From a virus, in the IMG/VR virus record IMGVR_UViG_3300046665_000262, positions 1 to 21,980 of that record: a stretch of DNA of 21,980 nt; one strand, written 5' to 3'. The notes below the pieces were generated by a model that saw only the letters and a list, made by a program, of their open reading frames with translations, did not search any database and was not told the DNA's origin. The translations under genes were made by a program, and so were the position numbers. Positions 13,013 to 19,566 of the stretch are shown piece by piece; within the stretch, counting starts at the first letter, position 1; every line of letters starts with the position of its first letter.

Positions 13013-13312
13013 TCACGCGGCGGCCTGGATCGGCGCGAAGACGGGCGCGATCGGGAGAGAGCTGACGGCTTGGTCGACGACAAGCATGTCAGTGCTGGCG
13101 ACATCGATGTCGATGATCTCGTCGGGAAGCGAGAGCCAGGCGGGCATTGAGATCTTACCTTCGAGGGCGTTCCAGAGTGTGTCGATCGCCCTGGTCACGC
13201 GGAGCATGTTCTTGGATCTGAGCTGGAAGGATTCCCCATCGGCGGAGACGGCAGTGAAGGCGCTCCCGTCGTGGCTAACGACGTATGAGCGGTAGTCGAA
13301 GGACGCTTTCAT
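13013..13312 (-). CDS. Soluble paralog of the neighbouring membrane protein's N-terminal domain
   Basis: A 99-residue protein; its stop is eight bases before the start of the downstream gene, so they form an operon. Residues about 6-75 align with the N-terminus of that protein: YRSYVVS, SADGESF, RVTRAIDTLWNALEG, MPAWLSLPDEIIDIDV. It ends in a hydrophobic Pro/Ala-rich tail and has no membrane helix. The family is not one I recognise. Repeated use of the domain, once alone and once tethered, suggests hetero-oligomers. Confidence 0.7.
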   Translation of the reverse strand: MKASFDYRSYVVSHDGSAFTAVSADGESFQLRSKNMLRVTRAIDTLWNALEGKISMPAWLSLPDEIIDIDVASTDMLVVDQAVSSLPIAPVFAPIQAAA

Positions 13313-13373
13313 TTTCTAATTTCTCATTGCGGCCTTACCGCAGGCCGTTCCCATAGCCAGAACTGCTAATGCC

Positions 13374-13393
13374 ATTTGCATCACAATGCAAGC
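13374..13393 (-). promoter_or_regulatory. Dispersed repeat variant with 8-bp centre
   Basis: Read leftward: GCTTGC-ATTGTGAT-GCAAAT. Same half-sites as the family but with an 8-bp rather than 6-bp centre. It lies 61 bases before the leftward gene start at 13312. Confidence 0.4.
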
Positions 13394-13532
13394 GAGTGAA
13401 GCCTCCGCAGAACTACGGTGGCGCCATTAACTCAGGAGGAACTTTTGCCCGGTTTTTCCCGAGTTTCCCGTTAATTCCTGAAGATCTGTTCATTTCGCAG
13501 AAACCATACCGACCCCCTAGACATCACGTTGG

Positions 13533-13550
13533 ATTTGCCTTAATGCAAAT
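13533..13550 (+). promoter_or_regulatory. Dispersed repeat copy 4
   Basis: ATTTGC-CTTAAT-GCAAAT: perfect half-site symmetry, 22 bases before the ATG at 13573, with another GCAAAT at 13557-13562. Confidence 0.6.
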
Positions 13551-13572
13551 CTGGAAAGCAAATGGAGTGTCG

Positions 13573-14196
13573 ATGTCAGCCGGTTCCAAATCGCAGGTTC
13601 TGCCAGTATTTCCCGGTGTTCTTGCCCGCCTGGCTGCCCTCGGATTGGTCAGAGCCGCTGACATATTGTTAACCCGAGTTGCAAACTCCGGTGTAGCTAC
13701 CTGGATGAAGCAGCGCACCGAGGAGCTGGAACCCGCGGACCTCCGGCAGGCGCGCTGGGACCGCTACTTCCTCAACGTCGCGCAGGCCGTCTCGGCCGCC
13801 TCGAAAGACCCGAGCACCAAGGTCGGCGCCGTCATCGTGCGCCCGGACATGACCATGGCGTCCTTCGGCTACAACGGCTTTCCCCGCGGCATAGCTGACA
13901 CGGACGAGCGGCTGAACAACCGCGAGGTCAAGTACGACCTGGTCGTTCATGGCGAGATCAACGCCATCCTGACCGCCCGCGAGCCGCTGCACGGCTACAC
14001 GCTCTACACTTGGCCTTTCATCACCTGCAAGCGCTGCTCTCTCCATGTCATCCAGGCTGGGATCAAGCGCGTCGTCGCCCCGGAGCTGCCAGACCATCTG
14101 AAGGAGCGCTGGGCCGCCTCGGTGCGGGACGCTGGGCAGCTCTACGACGAGGCCGGCGTTGACTGGGCTCTGATCAGCACCGCGGAGGGGCAATGA
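13573..14196 (+). CDS. dCMP deaminase family protein
   Basis: A 207-residue zinc cytidine/deoxycytidylate deaminase. The family core starts near residue 61 (RWDRYFLNVAQAVSAASKDPSTKVGAVI). Zinc and catalytic residues are His126-Gly-Glu128 (HGEINAI) and Cys152-x-x-Cys155 (TCKRC). It converts dCMP to dUMP, feeding ThyA. The ATG at 13573 has GGAG five bases upstream, but gives a 45-residue N-terminal extension, partly hydrophobic, that is unusual for the family; an in-frame ATG at 13705 would give the normal length but lacks a ribosome-binding site. An inverted repeat GAGTT-GCA-AACTC lies between them (13676-13688). The enzyme call is firm, the start is not. Confidence 0.85.
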   Translation: MSAGSKSQVLPVFPGVLARLAALGLVRAADILLTRVANSGVATWMKQRTEELEPADLRQARWDRYFLNVAQAVSAASKDPSTKVGAVIVRPDMTMASFGYNGFPRGIADTDERLNNREVKYDLVVHGEINAILTAREPLHGYTLYTWPFITCKRCSLHVIQAGIKRVVAPELPDHLKERWAASVRDAGQLYDEAGVDWALISTAEGQ

Positions 14197-14477
14197 AACT
14201 CGGCGACTGGCCGCTGCCATACGTCCGCGTGCAGTGCTCGAAGTGTGATCGTGAGGGCCGCCTCAGCAAGGAGGGCCTGATCGAGCGCTTCGGGCCCGAC
14301 CGCGAGATGTTCGTGGTCCGGGAGAAGCTGACGCAGCCCTCCTGCAAGCGTCCGGACAAGAAGCAGCCGTGCCAGTCCACTCTGCCAGACGGCGTGCTGG
14401 TTCAGGCGATCCTCGCGAAGACGGACGACGAGGTCATCGACAAGCGCCTGCTCGACGAGGCGAAGAAATGGCGCTGA
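14193..14477 (+). CDS. Zinc-finger-like hypothetical protein, 94 residues
   Basis: Starts in an ATGA overlap with the deaminase. The N-terminal region carries CSKC (residues 15-18), and two more Cys at about 51 and 60 (PSCKRP, QPCQS) could complete a four-Cys zinc site. Between them is GRLSKEGLIERFGPD. A similar arrangement occurs in small alphaproteobacterial proteins of unknown function. It overlaps the next gene by 10 bases. Confidence 0.65.
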   Translation: MKLGDWPLPYVRVQCSKCDREGRLSKEGLIERFGPDREMFVVREKLTQPSCKRPDKKQPCQSTLPDGVLVQAILAKTDDEVIDKRLLDEAKKWR

Positions 14478-14677
14478 CGCCCATCTTCATATCCCCGTCG
14501 CTCTACGACGAAGCCGAAAGGCAGGGCATCGACATGGCCTGCTTCGAGAAGACCGAGCCGATCCCCATCCACCCCGGAGAATATCGCTTTGAAGATCAAC
14601 GCACACGTACTGGAAGCCAGCGACAGGGGCGACAAACTCGCAGTCACCGCTCAGGGCAAGGCGCGCGGCGCCGCTGA
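14468..14677 (+). CDS. Hypothetical protein, 69 residues
   Basis: The ATG lies inside the end of the preceding gene. The first about 45 residues look protein-like (LTPIFISPSLYDEAERQGIDMACFEK). The last 30 are basic and low in hydrophobics (Arg/Gln/Ser-rich) and are read out of frame by the following TTG-started gene, overlap 89 bases. Either the tail is a byproduct of that overlap or the two were once one gene. No function assigned. Confidence 0.45.
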   Translation: MALTPIFISPSLYDEAERQGIDMACFEKTEPIPIHPGEYRFEDQRTRTGSQRQGRQTRSHRSGQGARRR

Positions 14678-14783
14678 GTGGCAGCCGTTCATGAGCATCC
14701 TCGTCAATGTGCCGATGACAGATCGGAACAAGCGAGCGTTCTACGTCGGCCGCGAGATCGAGATCGAAGTGAGGCCGTGCTGA
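14589..14783 (+). CDS. Hypothetical protein, 64 residues, TTG start
   Basis: TTG at 14589 follows CGGAGAA with eight-base spacing. The protein is compact and strand-rich (KINAHVLEASDRGDKLAVTAQGK, then FMSILVNVPMTDRNKRAFYVGREIEIEV), like a small beta-barrel. No ATG start fits. It overlaps the previous gene by 89 bases, and its stop shares a base with the next ATG. Function unknown. Confidence 0.6.
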   Translation: MKINAHVLEASDRGDKLAVTAQGKARGAAEWQPFMSILVNVPMTDRNKRAFYVGREIEIEVRPC

Positions 14784-14992
14784 TGTTCCCGTCCGACAAG
14801 AACCTGAAGGCAAAGCAGGAGCGCCCGATCGAGCCGTGGCGCGACCGCGAGAACTACAAGACCGGCAAGCTCACGAGTTGCCTCCAGTGCAAGGCGTCCT
14901 GCCGCAAAACCCACTGGGGCGCGTGGTGCTACGACTGCAACGTCGCCCGCATCGATCGGATCAACAAGACCTTCGCCGACCTGGTGAAGTAA
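14783..14992 (+). CDS. Zinc-ribbon hypothetical protein, 69 residues
   Basis: Starts at TGATG. Basic N-terminus, then SCLQCKASCRKTHWGAWCYDC (about residues 33-53), a two-knuckle CxxC...CxxC zinc ribbon with an extra Cys, and a helical end (ARIDRINKTFADL). Probably a nucleic-acid or protein-binding module; no named family recognised. It ends a cluster before a dispersed repeat. Confidence 0.65.
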   Translation: MFPSDKNLKAKQERPIEPWRDRENYKTGKLTSCLQCKASCRKTHWGAWCYDCNVARIDRINKTFADLVK

Positions 14993-15027
14993 CCCCATCA
15001 GCATCGACGGGATACGTGTGTCCTGTC

Positions 15028-15045
15028 GTTTGCTTGAATGCAAAT
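15028..15045 (+). promoter_or_regulatory. Dispersed repeat copy 5 (consensus)
   Basis: GTTTGC-TTGAAT-GCAAAT, the best rightward copy, ending eight bases before the methyltransferase ATG and starting 35 after the previous stop codon. Confidence 0.65.
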
Positions 15046-15053
15046 GTGAGCAG

Positions 15054-15644
15054 ATGAACGATAACTTCGCACTCCATCCCTTGAAGCGCAGACACTACGG
15101 CCTCGCCAAGATCGATCCGCCGTGGGCGTTCAAGACCTACTCGGCCAAGGGCAAAGGCAAGTCCGCCGAGCAGCACTACGACACGATGACTCTCGACGAC
15201 ATCTTCAAGATGCCGATCGAGGAGCTGGCGCATCGCGACGGCATGTGGGTTTGGCTCTACGCCACCGCGCCGATGTACGACCAGGCTCGCGCCTGCTTCG
15301 ACAGATGGAACGTCAAGTACGTAACCCAGGGCGTCTGGGTGAAGATGACCAAGGACGGCGAGAAGCCGACCTTCGGCACCGGCTACGCGCTGCGCAACTG
15401 CCATGAGCCATTCCTGATCGGGAAGGTCGGCAAGCCGAAGATCCACGCCCGCAACATCCGCTCCGCAATCCTTTCCCCGCGCCGCGAGCACTCGCGCAAG
15501 CCCGACGAGGGCTACGTCGAGGCCGAGAAGATGGCCGGCCCGTATCCGATGGCCGACATCTTCAGCCGCGAGCAGCGTCCCGGCTGGGACTCCTGGGGCA
15601 ACGAAACCTCGAAGTTCAACCCCCAGCAGGAGATCGCAGCATGA
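15054..15644 (+). CDS. MT-A70 family adenine-N6 methyltransferase
   Basis: A 196-residue AdoMet-dependent methyltransferase. It has the catalytic DPPW tetrad (residues 21-24) after a short strand (YGLAKI), then HYDTMTLDDI (about 41-50), GMWVWLYATAPM (about 63-74) as a strand-turn, and FGTGYALRNCHEPFLIG (about 107-123). It should methylate adenine in phage DNA (or RNA), often as protection from restriction or to mimic host methylation. The ATG at 15054 is preferred; an upstream TTG-type start would read through the repeat element. No matching endonuclease is adjacent. The stop overlaps the next ATG. Confidence 0.9.
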   Translation: MNDNFALHPLKRRHYGLAKIDPPWAFKTYSAKGKGKSAEQHYDTMTLDDIFKMPIEELAHRDGMWVWLYATAPMYDQARACFDRWNVKYVTQGVWVKMTKDGEKPTFGTGYALRNCHEPFLIGKVGKPKIHARNIRSAILSPRREHSRKPDEGYVEAEKMAGPYPMADIFSREQRPGWDSWGNETSKFNPQQEIAA

Positions 15645-15934
15645 CCCAGAACATCACCGCAAAGATCACGAACATCAGCGTCGTTCGCGCCGGCCCGATC
15701 GGCTTCGCAGCCACGAAGATCGAGCGCGAGGGCCAGAAGTCCGAACTCAAATTCAGAATGGTCTTCGGGGGCACCGTCCTCGCAGACATGGGTGAAGAGG
15801 CAGCGCGCTTCTTCATCTCCCGGGTGCAGGAGGCATTCGCCATCGAGAACGATGACGAGTGGACCCGCGCACCCACCTACGCCGCGGTCGAAGCCGACCG
15901 TCAACGGATCGCCGCACGCAACGCCGCGGTCTGA
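15641..15934 (+). CDS. Hypothetical protein, 97 residues
   Basis: ATGA overlap with the methyltransferase. An N-terminal strand-rich half (ITNISVVRAGPIGFAATKI, then LKFRMVFGGTVLADM) is followed by a helix (EEAARFFISRVQEAFA) and a disordered Ala/Arg tail. Typical size of small early phage proteins. No family recognised; co-translation with MT-A70 hints at a partner role. Confidence 0.6.
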   Translation: MTQNITAKITNISVVRAGPIGFAATKIEREGQKSELKFRMVFGGTVLADMGEEAARFFISRVQEAFAIENDDEWTRAPTYAAVEADRQRIAARNAAV

Positions 15935-15962
15935 CCTACACCCTCAAACGGAGCTACCAAAA

Positions 15963-16487
15963 ATGAGAACCCTGAGCACGGCGCTCGTCGGCGCCGCGAT
16001 CATCGCTTTGTCTTTTTCGGCTGCTGAAGCACGTCCAAGGCATCACCATCATCATCACCACGCTCGCGTGGCCAAGATCAACGTCACCGCTCCCCAGGAG
16101 CAGTCGTTCTTCGGCGGCTTCCAGAGCAGCTTCCAGAGCGGCGTCAGCGCAGGCGTCGGCGTGGTCGATCGCGCTCGCTCGTTCATCGGCGAGTCCGCCC
16201 GTGAGGTTGGCGTTCGCAGCACCCTGTGGTGCTCGGCATTCCTCCGGAAGGTCACCGGAGCGCAGGACGTCGATGACCGCGCTCTCTCCTGGGAGAACCA
16301 TCGCCGCATCGCTCCGCAGGTCGGCGCCGTCGTGACCATGGGCCGCCGCGGTGGCGGACACGTCGGAGTCGTCTCCGGCTTCACGGCGAAGGGCGATCCC
16401 ATCGTCATCAGCGGCAACCACGGCAACCGTGTGCGCGAGGCGGTCTATTCCCGCAGCCGCATCCGCGCCTGGGTCTCCCCGACCTGA
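15963..16487 (+). CDS. Exported CHAP/NlpC-like peptidoglycan hydrolase with His run
   Basis: A 174-residue protein. Signal peptide of about 23 residues (ALVGAAIIALSFSAAEA), then a seven-His run (27-33), a Gly/Ser/Phe linker, and a catalytic domain (about 82-172) like the TIGR02594 group: LWCSAF with nucleophile Cys90, GGHVGVV with His133, and ISGNHGN (150-155) as the third site. Such enzymes cut cell-wall peptides. Export by Sec would avoid needing a holin for release. It lies among small metabolic genes, not with a lysis cassette, so it could be a secreted endolysin or a wall-modifying enzyme. The His run may bind metal. Confidence 0.75.
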   Translation: MRTLSTALVGAAIIALSFSAAEARPRHHHHHHHARVAKINVTAPQEQSFFGGFQSSFQSGVSAGVGVVDRARSFIGESAREVGVRSTLWCSAFLRKVTGAQDVDDRALSWENHRRIAPQVGAVVTMGRRGGGHVGVVSGFTAKGDPIVISGNHGNRVREAVYSRSRIRAWVSPT

Positions 16488-16497
16488 GGAGCCCGCA

Positions 16498-17013
16498 GTG
16501 CTGAAGTTCACGACCGAGATGCTTCGGAACGGACTCCTTCGCAGGCACAAACCTGGCGCCGTCGCGCGCCAGGAACTGCGCATCGGGTGCGGGTACGCGG
16601 GCGGTGCAGACCGCTCGATCGACCTGTGGGTCATCGAAGCCGCAGCCACCAAGGGCTGCCCTGCCACGAGCTACGAGATCAAGGTCTCGCGAGCTGACTT
16701 CCAGAAGGACATGAAGCAGCCGCTCAAGCAGCGCGGCGCGCGACTGTTCTCGGACCAGTTCTACTTCGTCACGCCCCCGGGGCTGCTGCGGCCGGAAGAG
16801 ATCCCGGACTGGGCAGGCCTGCTGGAGCCACACGGAGCGAACAATTGGGAGCGCTGGCCCACCTGGCGCGAGGTCGTGCCGGCGCCGATCCGCTCCAAGG
16901 ACGCACCGAGCTGGCCGCTGATCGTCAGCATGCTCCGCTACGAGGCGATCATCGTCCCGGAGTTCGAGCAGCCAGGAGCCGTCAACAAAGTCACTATCGA
17001 GGAGGGAGTCTGA
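16498..17013 (+). CDS. PD-(D/E)XK-type, MmcB-like protein
   Basis: A 171-residue protein from GTG at 16498, with GAGGAG upstream. It resembles MmcB-family DNA repair proteins: Asp42 in RSIDLWVIE, then YEIK (Glu60, Lys62) followed by SRADFQKDMKQP and a strand FYFVTP, the layout of a PD-(D/E)XK nuclease core. The second half (RPEEIPDWAGLLE and after) extends the family. MmcB acts in SOS-type repair in alphaproteobacteria; a phage version could process phage or host DNA. It overlaps the next start (TGATG). Confidence 0.7.
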   Translation: MLKFTTEMLRNGLLRRHKPGAVARQELRIGCGYAGGADRSIDLWVIEAAATKGCPATSYEIKVSRADFQKDMKQPLKQRGARLFSDQFYFVTPPGLLRPEEIPDWAGLLEPHGANNWERWPTWREVVPAPIRSKDAPSWPLIVSMLRYEAIIVPEFEQPGAVNKVTIEEGV

Positions 17014-17390
17014 TGCCGATCACGAGACAGAAGTGGATCACCCGTGAAGATCTGAAGGCTAACCCGAACAGGTTCTACGTCTTCGGGGACAACGTCGAAC
17101 GCCGCGGCTACGGCGGCCAGGCAGCGCAGATGCGCGGTGAGCCCAACGCGATCGGCGTCGCCACCAAATGGATGCCCAGCATGGCTACTGGCGCATTCTT
17201 CGACGACAGCATCGAATGCCAGGTGATCGTCATGCGCGACCTCAACGAGATCCAGAAGGTGCTCGACGAGGGCCAGGTGGTCGTTGTGCCCACGGACGGC
17301 ATCGGCACCGGGCTCTCCCGGCTGCACGCCACAGCGCCGAAGCTCAATGCCTTCATCAAGAAGTGGTTCGCCGACCGAGAGGGGCAGTGA
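17013..17390 (+). CDS. DUF7831-like protein
   Basis: A 125-residue alpha/beta protein preceded by GGAGGGAG. The diagnostic stretch is RFYVFGDNVERRGYGG (about residues 17-32) followed by QAAQMRGEPNAIGVATKW (33-50), and later VVVVPTDGIGTGLSRL (about 87-102). The Gly-rich loops look like nucleotide- or ADP-ribose-binding loops; the family is called DUF7831 and looks macro-domain-like to me, though this is not established. It shares its stop with the next ATG. With DUF4326-SLOG it makes two candidate nucleotide-ligand proteins in this phage. Confidence 0.7.
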   Translation: MPITRQKWITREDLKANPNRFYVFGDNVERRGYGGQAAQMRGEPNAIGVATKWMPSMATGAFFDDSIECQVIVMRDLNEIQKVLDEGQVVVVPTDGIGTGLSRLHATAPKLNAFIKKWFADREGQ

Positions 17391-17632
17391 TGGGGCCAGA
17401 GCAACAGCGCCTGATGGATCGCCTCTTCAACGATCCGACTCGGAAGCTTCGCAACTTCAAGATCACCCCGGGGGACGGGACCTTCACGAAGGAGGAGCTG
17501 TGCGCCGAGATCAACAAGGCGATGGACGAGGTCGCGCGCCGCCGCGCTGCCGGAGACAAGGGCGATGGCCCGGTGCGAACGAAGAAGGCTCCCGTCGACG
17601 TGCGGGAGCTGGTCAAGAACCTGGAGGATTGA
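17390..17632 (+). CDS. Hypothetical protein, 80 residues
   Basis: Starts at TGATG. Acidic/basic mixed and largely helical: QQRLMDRLFNDP, FTKEELCAEINKAMDEVARRRA, VDVRELVKNLED. No family recognised. The next gene starts directly after its stop. Confidence 0.55.
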   Translation: MGPEQQRLMDRLFNDPTRKLRNFKITPGDGTFTKEELCAEINKAMDEVARRRAAGDKGDGPVRTKKAPVDVRELVKNLED

Positions 17633-17821
17633 ATGCCATTCCGCCCGCGCCCTGTTCCCACTGCCGAGCAGCTCGACCGCATCGAGCGGTGCGACATGTA
17701 CCGCGCGGGCGGCGACGTGATCTGCAAGCACTGCGGCAAGCTCTACTACGACCACCCCTATTTCGCCGAGCCATACGAGTGGCTGACCGTCGTCTGCAAC
17801 GGCGACATCGTTAAACTGTGA
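17633..17821 (+). CDS. Small zinc-knuckle protein, 62 residues
   Basis: One CKHC knuckle (residues 31-34) followed by GKLYYDHPYF, plus Cys20 and Cys55 that could complete a zinc site. This C-x-x-C-G-x-x-Y-x-D-H pattern is common in small phage and alphaproteobacterial proteins of unknown role. It begins immediately after the previous stop. Confidence 0.6.
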   Translation: MPFRPRPVPTAEQLDRIERCDMYRAGGDVICKHCGKLYYDHPYFAEPYEWLTVVCNGDIVKL

Positions 17822-17826
17822 GACCC

Positions 17827-18132
17827 ATGAGCAACGAACACAGAAAGACCTTCTACGGCTATCCCCTCTGCGACGTGATCAAGATCCTGCAGATGCAGGG
17901 CTACAGCGTCACCCGCGATGCCAAACCACAGATGAACGTCTACGAGGTCAGCCACCATGGCAGCTTCTTGGGTGGGACATCGATCGTCGTCGCTGAGAAC
18001 GAGGAGCGCGCCCTCGCGCTGACCAAGTTCAAGATGGTCGAGCAGCAGCTGCCCGCTACCGACATCCGCCTGATCCGCGACTTCCCGCTCGACAAGGCAG
18101 AGTGCCACGTCATCGACAACGGAGACTATTGA
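17827..18132 (+). CDS. Hypothetical protein, 101 residues
   Basis: The ATG at 17827 has GTGAG five bases upstream; an in-frame GTG at 17818 is possible. Strand-rich: YGYPLCDVIKILQMQGYSVTRD, YEVSHHGSFLGGTSIVVAENEERAL, then a C-terminal IRLIRDFPLDKAECHVID. Probably one alpha/beta domain. The stop overlaps the next ATG. No known family. Confidence 0.6.
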   Translation: MSNEHRKTFYGYPLCDVIKILQMQGYSVTRDAKPQMNVYEVSHHGSFLGGTSIVVAENEERALALTKFKMVEQQLPATDIRLIRDFPLDKAECHVIDNGDY

Positions 18133-18404
18133 TGCCGAGACACTGGGCGAGCTGGTGGAGCGGGAACTACGAGGACGAGGGCTGCACGAAGCCGCCGTTC
18201 AAATTCTGGACGAGCGGGCAGCGCTGCCGGGACGACGTGGACGGCGAGGAGAACGATCGAACCGACCTGTCGCTCTGCGCCGTGATCGATGCCGAGAGCG
18301 AGGATGCTGTCACCGCGGTCATCGCCAAGCACTATCCGGATGCCGAGATGCGGTTCGTCGACGTCAAGGGGGATGACTTCCAGCCTGGGAGCCGCTTCCC
18401 ATGA
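18132..18404 (+). CDS. Hypothetical protein, 90 residues
   Basis: Starts at TGATG. The N-terminus is Trp-rich (PRHWASWWSGNYED, FKFWTSGQRC), followed by LSLCAVIDAESEDAVTAVIAKHYP (about residues 44-67), a helix-strand unit seen in small phage proteins, and an acidic end. It overlaps the next gene by four bases. Function unknown. Confidence 0.6.
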   Translation: MPRHWASWWSGNYEDEGCTKPPFKFWTSGQRCRDDVDGEENDRTDLSLCAVIDAESEDAVTAVIAKHYPDAEMRFVDVKGDDFQPGSRFP

Positions 18405-18589
18405 CGACGCCGACAGACGATGCTCTGCTCGGGCGCGCGGTGCGGAACGCCCGCGACACGCAAGTCCGCAAGGGCGTGAAGCATCCCAGGTGGGTGGCGG
18501 TTATGTGCGCCTTCTGCCTGGGGTCGACCATGGCGAAAGAGCTGGTCCAGCGTTACGGAATGGACCCGGACGAACTGGTTGCGCGCTGA
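18401..18589 (+). CDS. Hypothetical protein, 62 residues
   Basis: ATGA overlap with the previous gene. Basic N-terminal half (RAVRNARDTQVRKGVKHPRW), a short hydrophobic stretch with two Cys (VMCAFCLG) and a helix (KELVQRYGMDPDEL). It reads like a tiny DNA-associated protein, but nothing confirms that. Confidence 0.55.
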   Translation: MTTPTDDALLGRAVRNARDTQVRKGVKHPRWVAVMCAFCLGSTMAKELVQRYGMDPDELVAR

Positions 18590-18708
18590 ACGCACTAGGA
18601 CTTCAGCGTGATCGGCATGACCAAACGGTGGGGGGTCAGGTCCAAATACCCCTTGCCGGCTCCGTCAAAGGGTGTATGTCCAGCGCCCCGTCAACCGGAG
18701 ATTCCCCA
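18590..18708. other. Intergenic leader, 119 bases
   Basis: Contains GGGGT (18632-18636) pairing with ACCCC (18648-18652), and an alternative stem between ATACCC (18647-18652) and GGGTGTAT (18670-18677). The two stems share bases and exclude each other, so a switch-like leader is possible but weakly supported. GGAG at 18697-18700 serves the next gene. Confidence 0.3.
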
Positions 18709-18972
18709 ATGCCAGACGTTGCCACGATCCGTTCCTTCCTCGAAGAGCCCGCCCCGCTGGAGACCATCATGGCGTCCAACCGCCTTAACCGTTCTCCCCT
18801 GCACTCCCTCGACACACTGATCACCGACCGCTTCGGTGTGCTGTCTCACGGGATGCGCCGCCTGTTCGGCAAGGTGGTGCGCGAGGTCGTTGAGGCTCAC
18901 GGTGGCCGCCACGACCGGACAGGCGTCCGCGCGGTCAAGCCTCAGGTCACCGCTCCGTCTGCATATGTCTGA
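18709..18972 (+). CDS. Hypothetical helical protein, 87 residues
   Basis: The ATG has GGAG eight bases upstream. Helical pattern throughout: VATIRSFLEEP, LHSLDTLITDRFGVL, GMRRLFGKVVREVVEAHGG. A basic C-terminal tail ends before overlapping the next start. A longer in-frame open frame exists upstream but covers other genes and the leader. No family recognised. Confidence 0.6.
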   Translation: MPDVATIRSFLEEPAPLETIMASNRLNRSPLHSLDTLITDRFGVLSHGMRRLFGKVVREVVEAHGGRHDRTGVRAVKPQVTAPSAYV

Positions 18973-19177
18973 TCGGGATAGGATCGAAGCTGAGATCCTT
19001 GAGATCGAGGCGCTGCTCGCGGACGACCAACTATCGGACGAAGACCGGGCAGCGCTTCACGGCGCCCAGCAGGCACTCAGGAATGTCCTTGATCCGGACA
19101 CATGGCATCCAGCCTCACAGACGTTCTATCGCACCGATGCCCGTCCGGCTGAGGCTGCGAGCAAACGTCAGCATTAG
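18965..19177 (+). CDS. Hypothetical coiled-coil protein, 70 residues
   Basis: The ATG overlaps the last codons of the preceding gene. Acidic coiled coil: RDRIEAEILEIEALLADDQLSDEDRAALHGAQQALRNVL, with a short polar tail. Last rightward gene before the non-coding gap. Confidence 0.6.
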   Translation: MSDRDRIEAEILEIEALLADDQLSDEDRAALHGAQQALRNVLDPDTWHPASQTFYRTDARPAEAASKRQH

Positions 19178-19321
19178 CCACCAGTTATCCCCGCAAAGTT
19201 TTTCACGATTCGTGGACTGTCCACAGGCCAAGCGCCTGAAGAAACTACCCGAAACCAAGAAATTGGGGAGTTATGAACAGGTCACGCGCCACCTTGCGCG
19301 ACCCTGCCGAACAACATACGA

Positions 19322-19358
19322 GCGATAGACAACGCTTTTGCCGAGCGTTGCCTATCGC
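19322..19358. terminator. Strong hairpin between convergent transcription units
   Basis: GCGATAG-A-CAACGC (19322-19335) pairs with GCGTTG-C-CTATCGC (19345-19358), a 13-bp stem with one A/C mismatch and loop TTTTGCCGA. Position between rightward and leftward genes suits a bidirectional terminator, though no long T-tract follows on either strand. Confidence 0.6.
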
Positions 19359-19437
19359 CTGGTGGTGAGTCTTATGACTCTCCTCCGCAACGTTGAGGGT
19401 TCTCACCCATCTCCAGGCACCCTGTCAATCCTGCGCG

Positions 19438-19566
19438 ATGTCGTCTCGCGCCACGATGGAGCTTGCCTTGAAGACCCTTCTGAAAGCCCGCCGCTTCGTT
19501 TCCCGCAACTGGAAGTTCTTGGTTCAGGTGAGCATCAACATCCTTACGATCATCATGCACAGATGA
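19438..19566 (+). CDS. Possible small basic membrane peptide (weak)
   Basis: A 42-residue frame: basic amphipathic start (LALKTLLKARRFVSRNWKF) and a hydrophobic end (LVQVSINILTIIMHR). The pattern resembles small membrane-acting peptides. No ribosome-binding site is seen for 19438 or for the internal ATG at 19456, so this is a low-confidence call. It ends five bases before the leftward gene ends. Confidence 0.25.
   Translation: MSSRATMELALKTLLKARRFVSRNWKFLVQVSINILTIIMHR

Larger units (their letters stand above)
13313..13572. promoter_or_regulatory. Divergent regulatory region
   Basis: A 260-base gap between the leftward pair and the rightward dCMP deaminase gene. It contains an inverted repeat TGCGG-N5-CCGCA (13328-13342), the repeat variant at 13374-13393, an AGGAGG at 13434-13439 not followed by a convincing gene, and the repeat at 13533-13550. 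An open frame reaches back to 13369 in phase with the deaminase but has no support. It probably holds promoters for both directions; no clear -35/-10 pair could be assigned. Confidence 0.5.

Noticed and set aside
13369-13572. Upstream extension of the dCMP deaminase frame to 13369
   Set aside because: No ribosome-binding site at 13369, it crosses two regulatory repeats, and its composition is unlike the neighbouring genes.
16042-16062. CAT/CAC triplet run as a tandem repeat or vector His-tag remnant
   Set aside because: It encodes the His run of the exported hydrolase, uses mixed codons and lies within natural phage sequence, with no vector sequence nearby.
18289-18708. Long upstream extension of the 18709 gene
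   Set aside because: It would overlap two other genes and an untranslated leader; a good GGAG site fixes the start at 18709.
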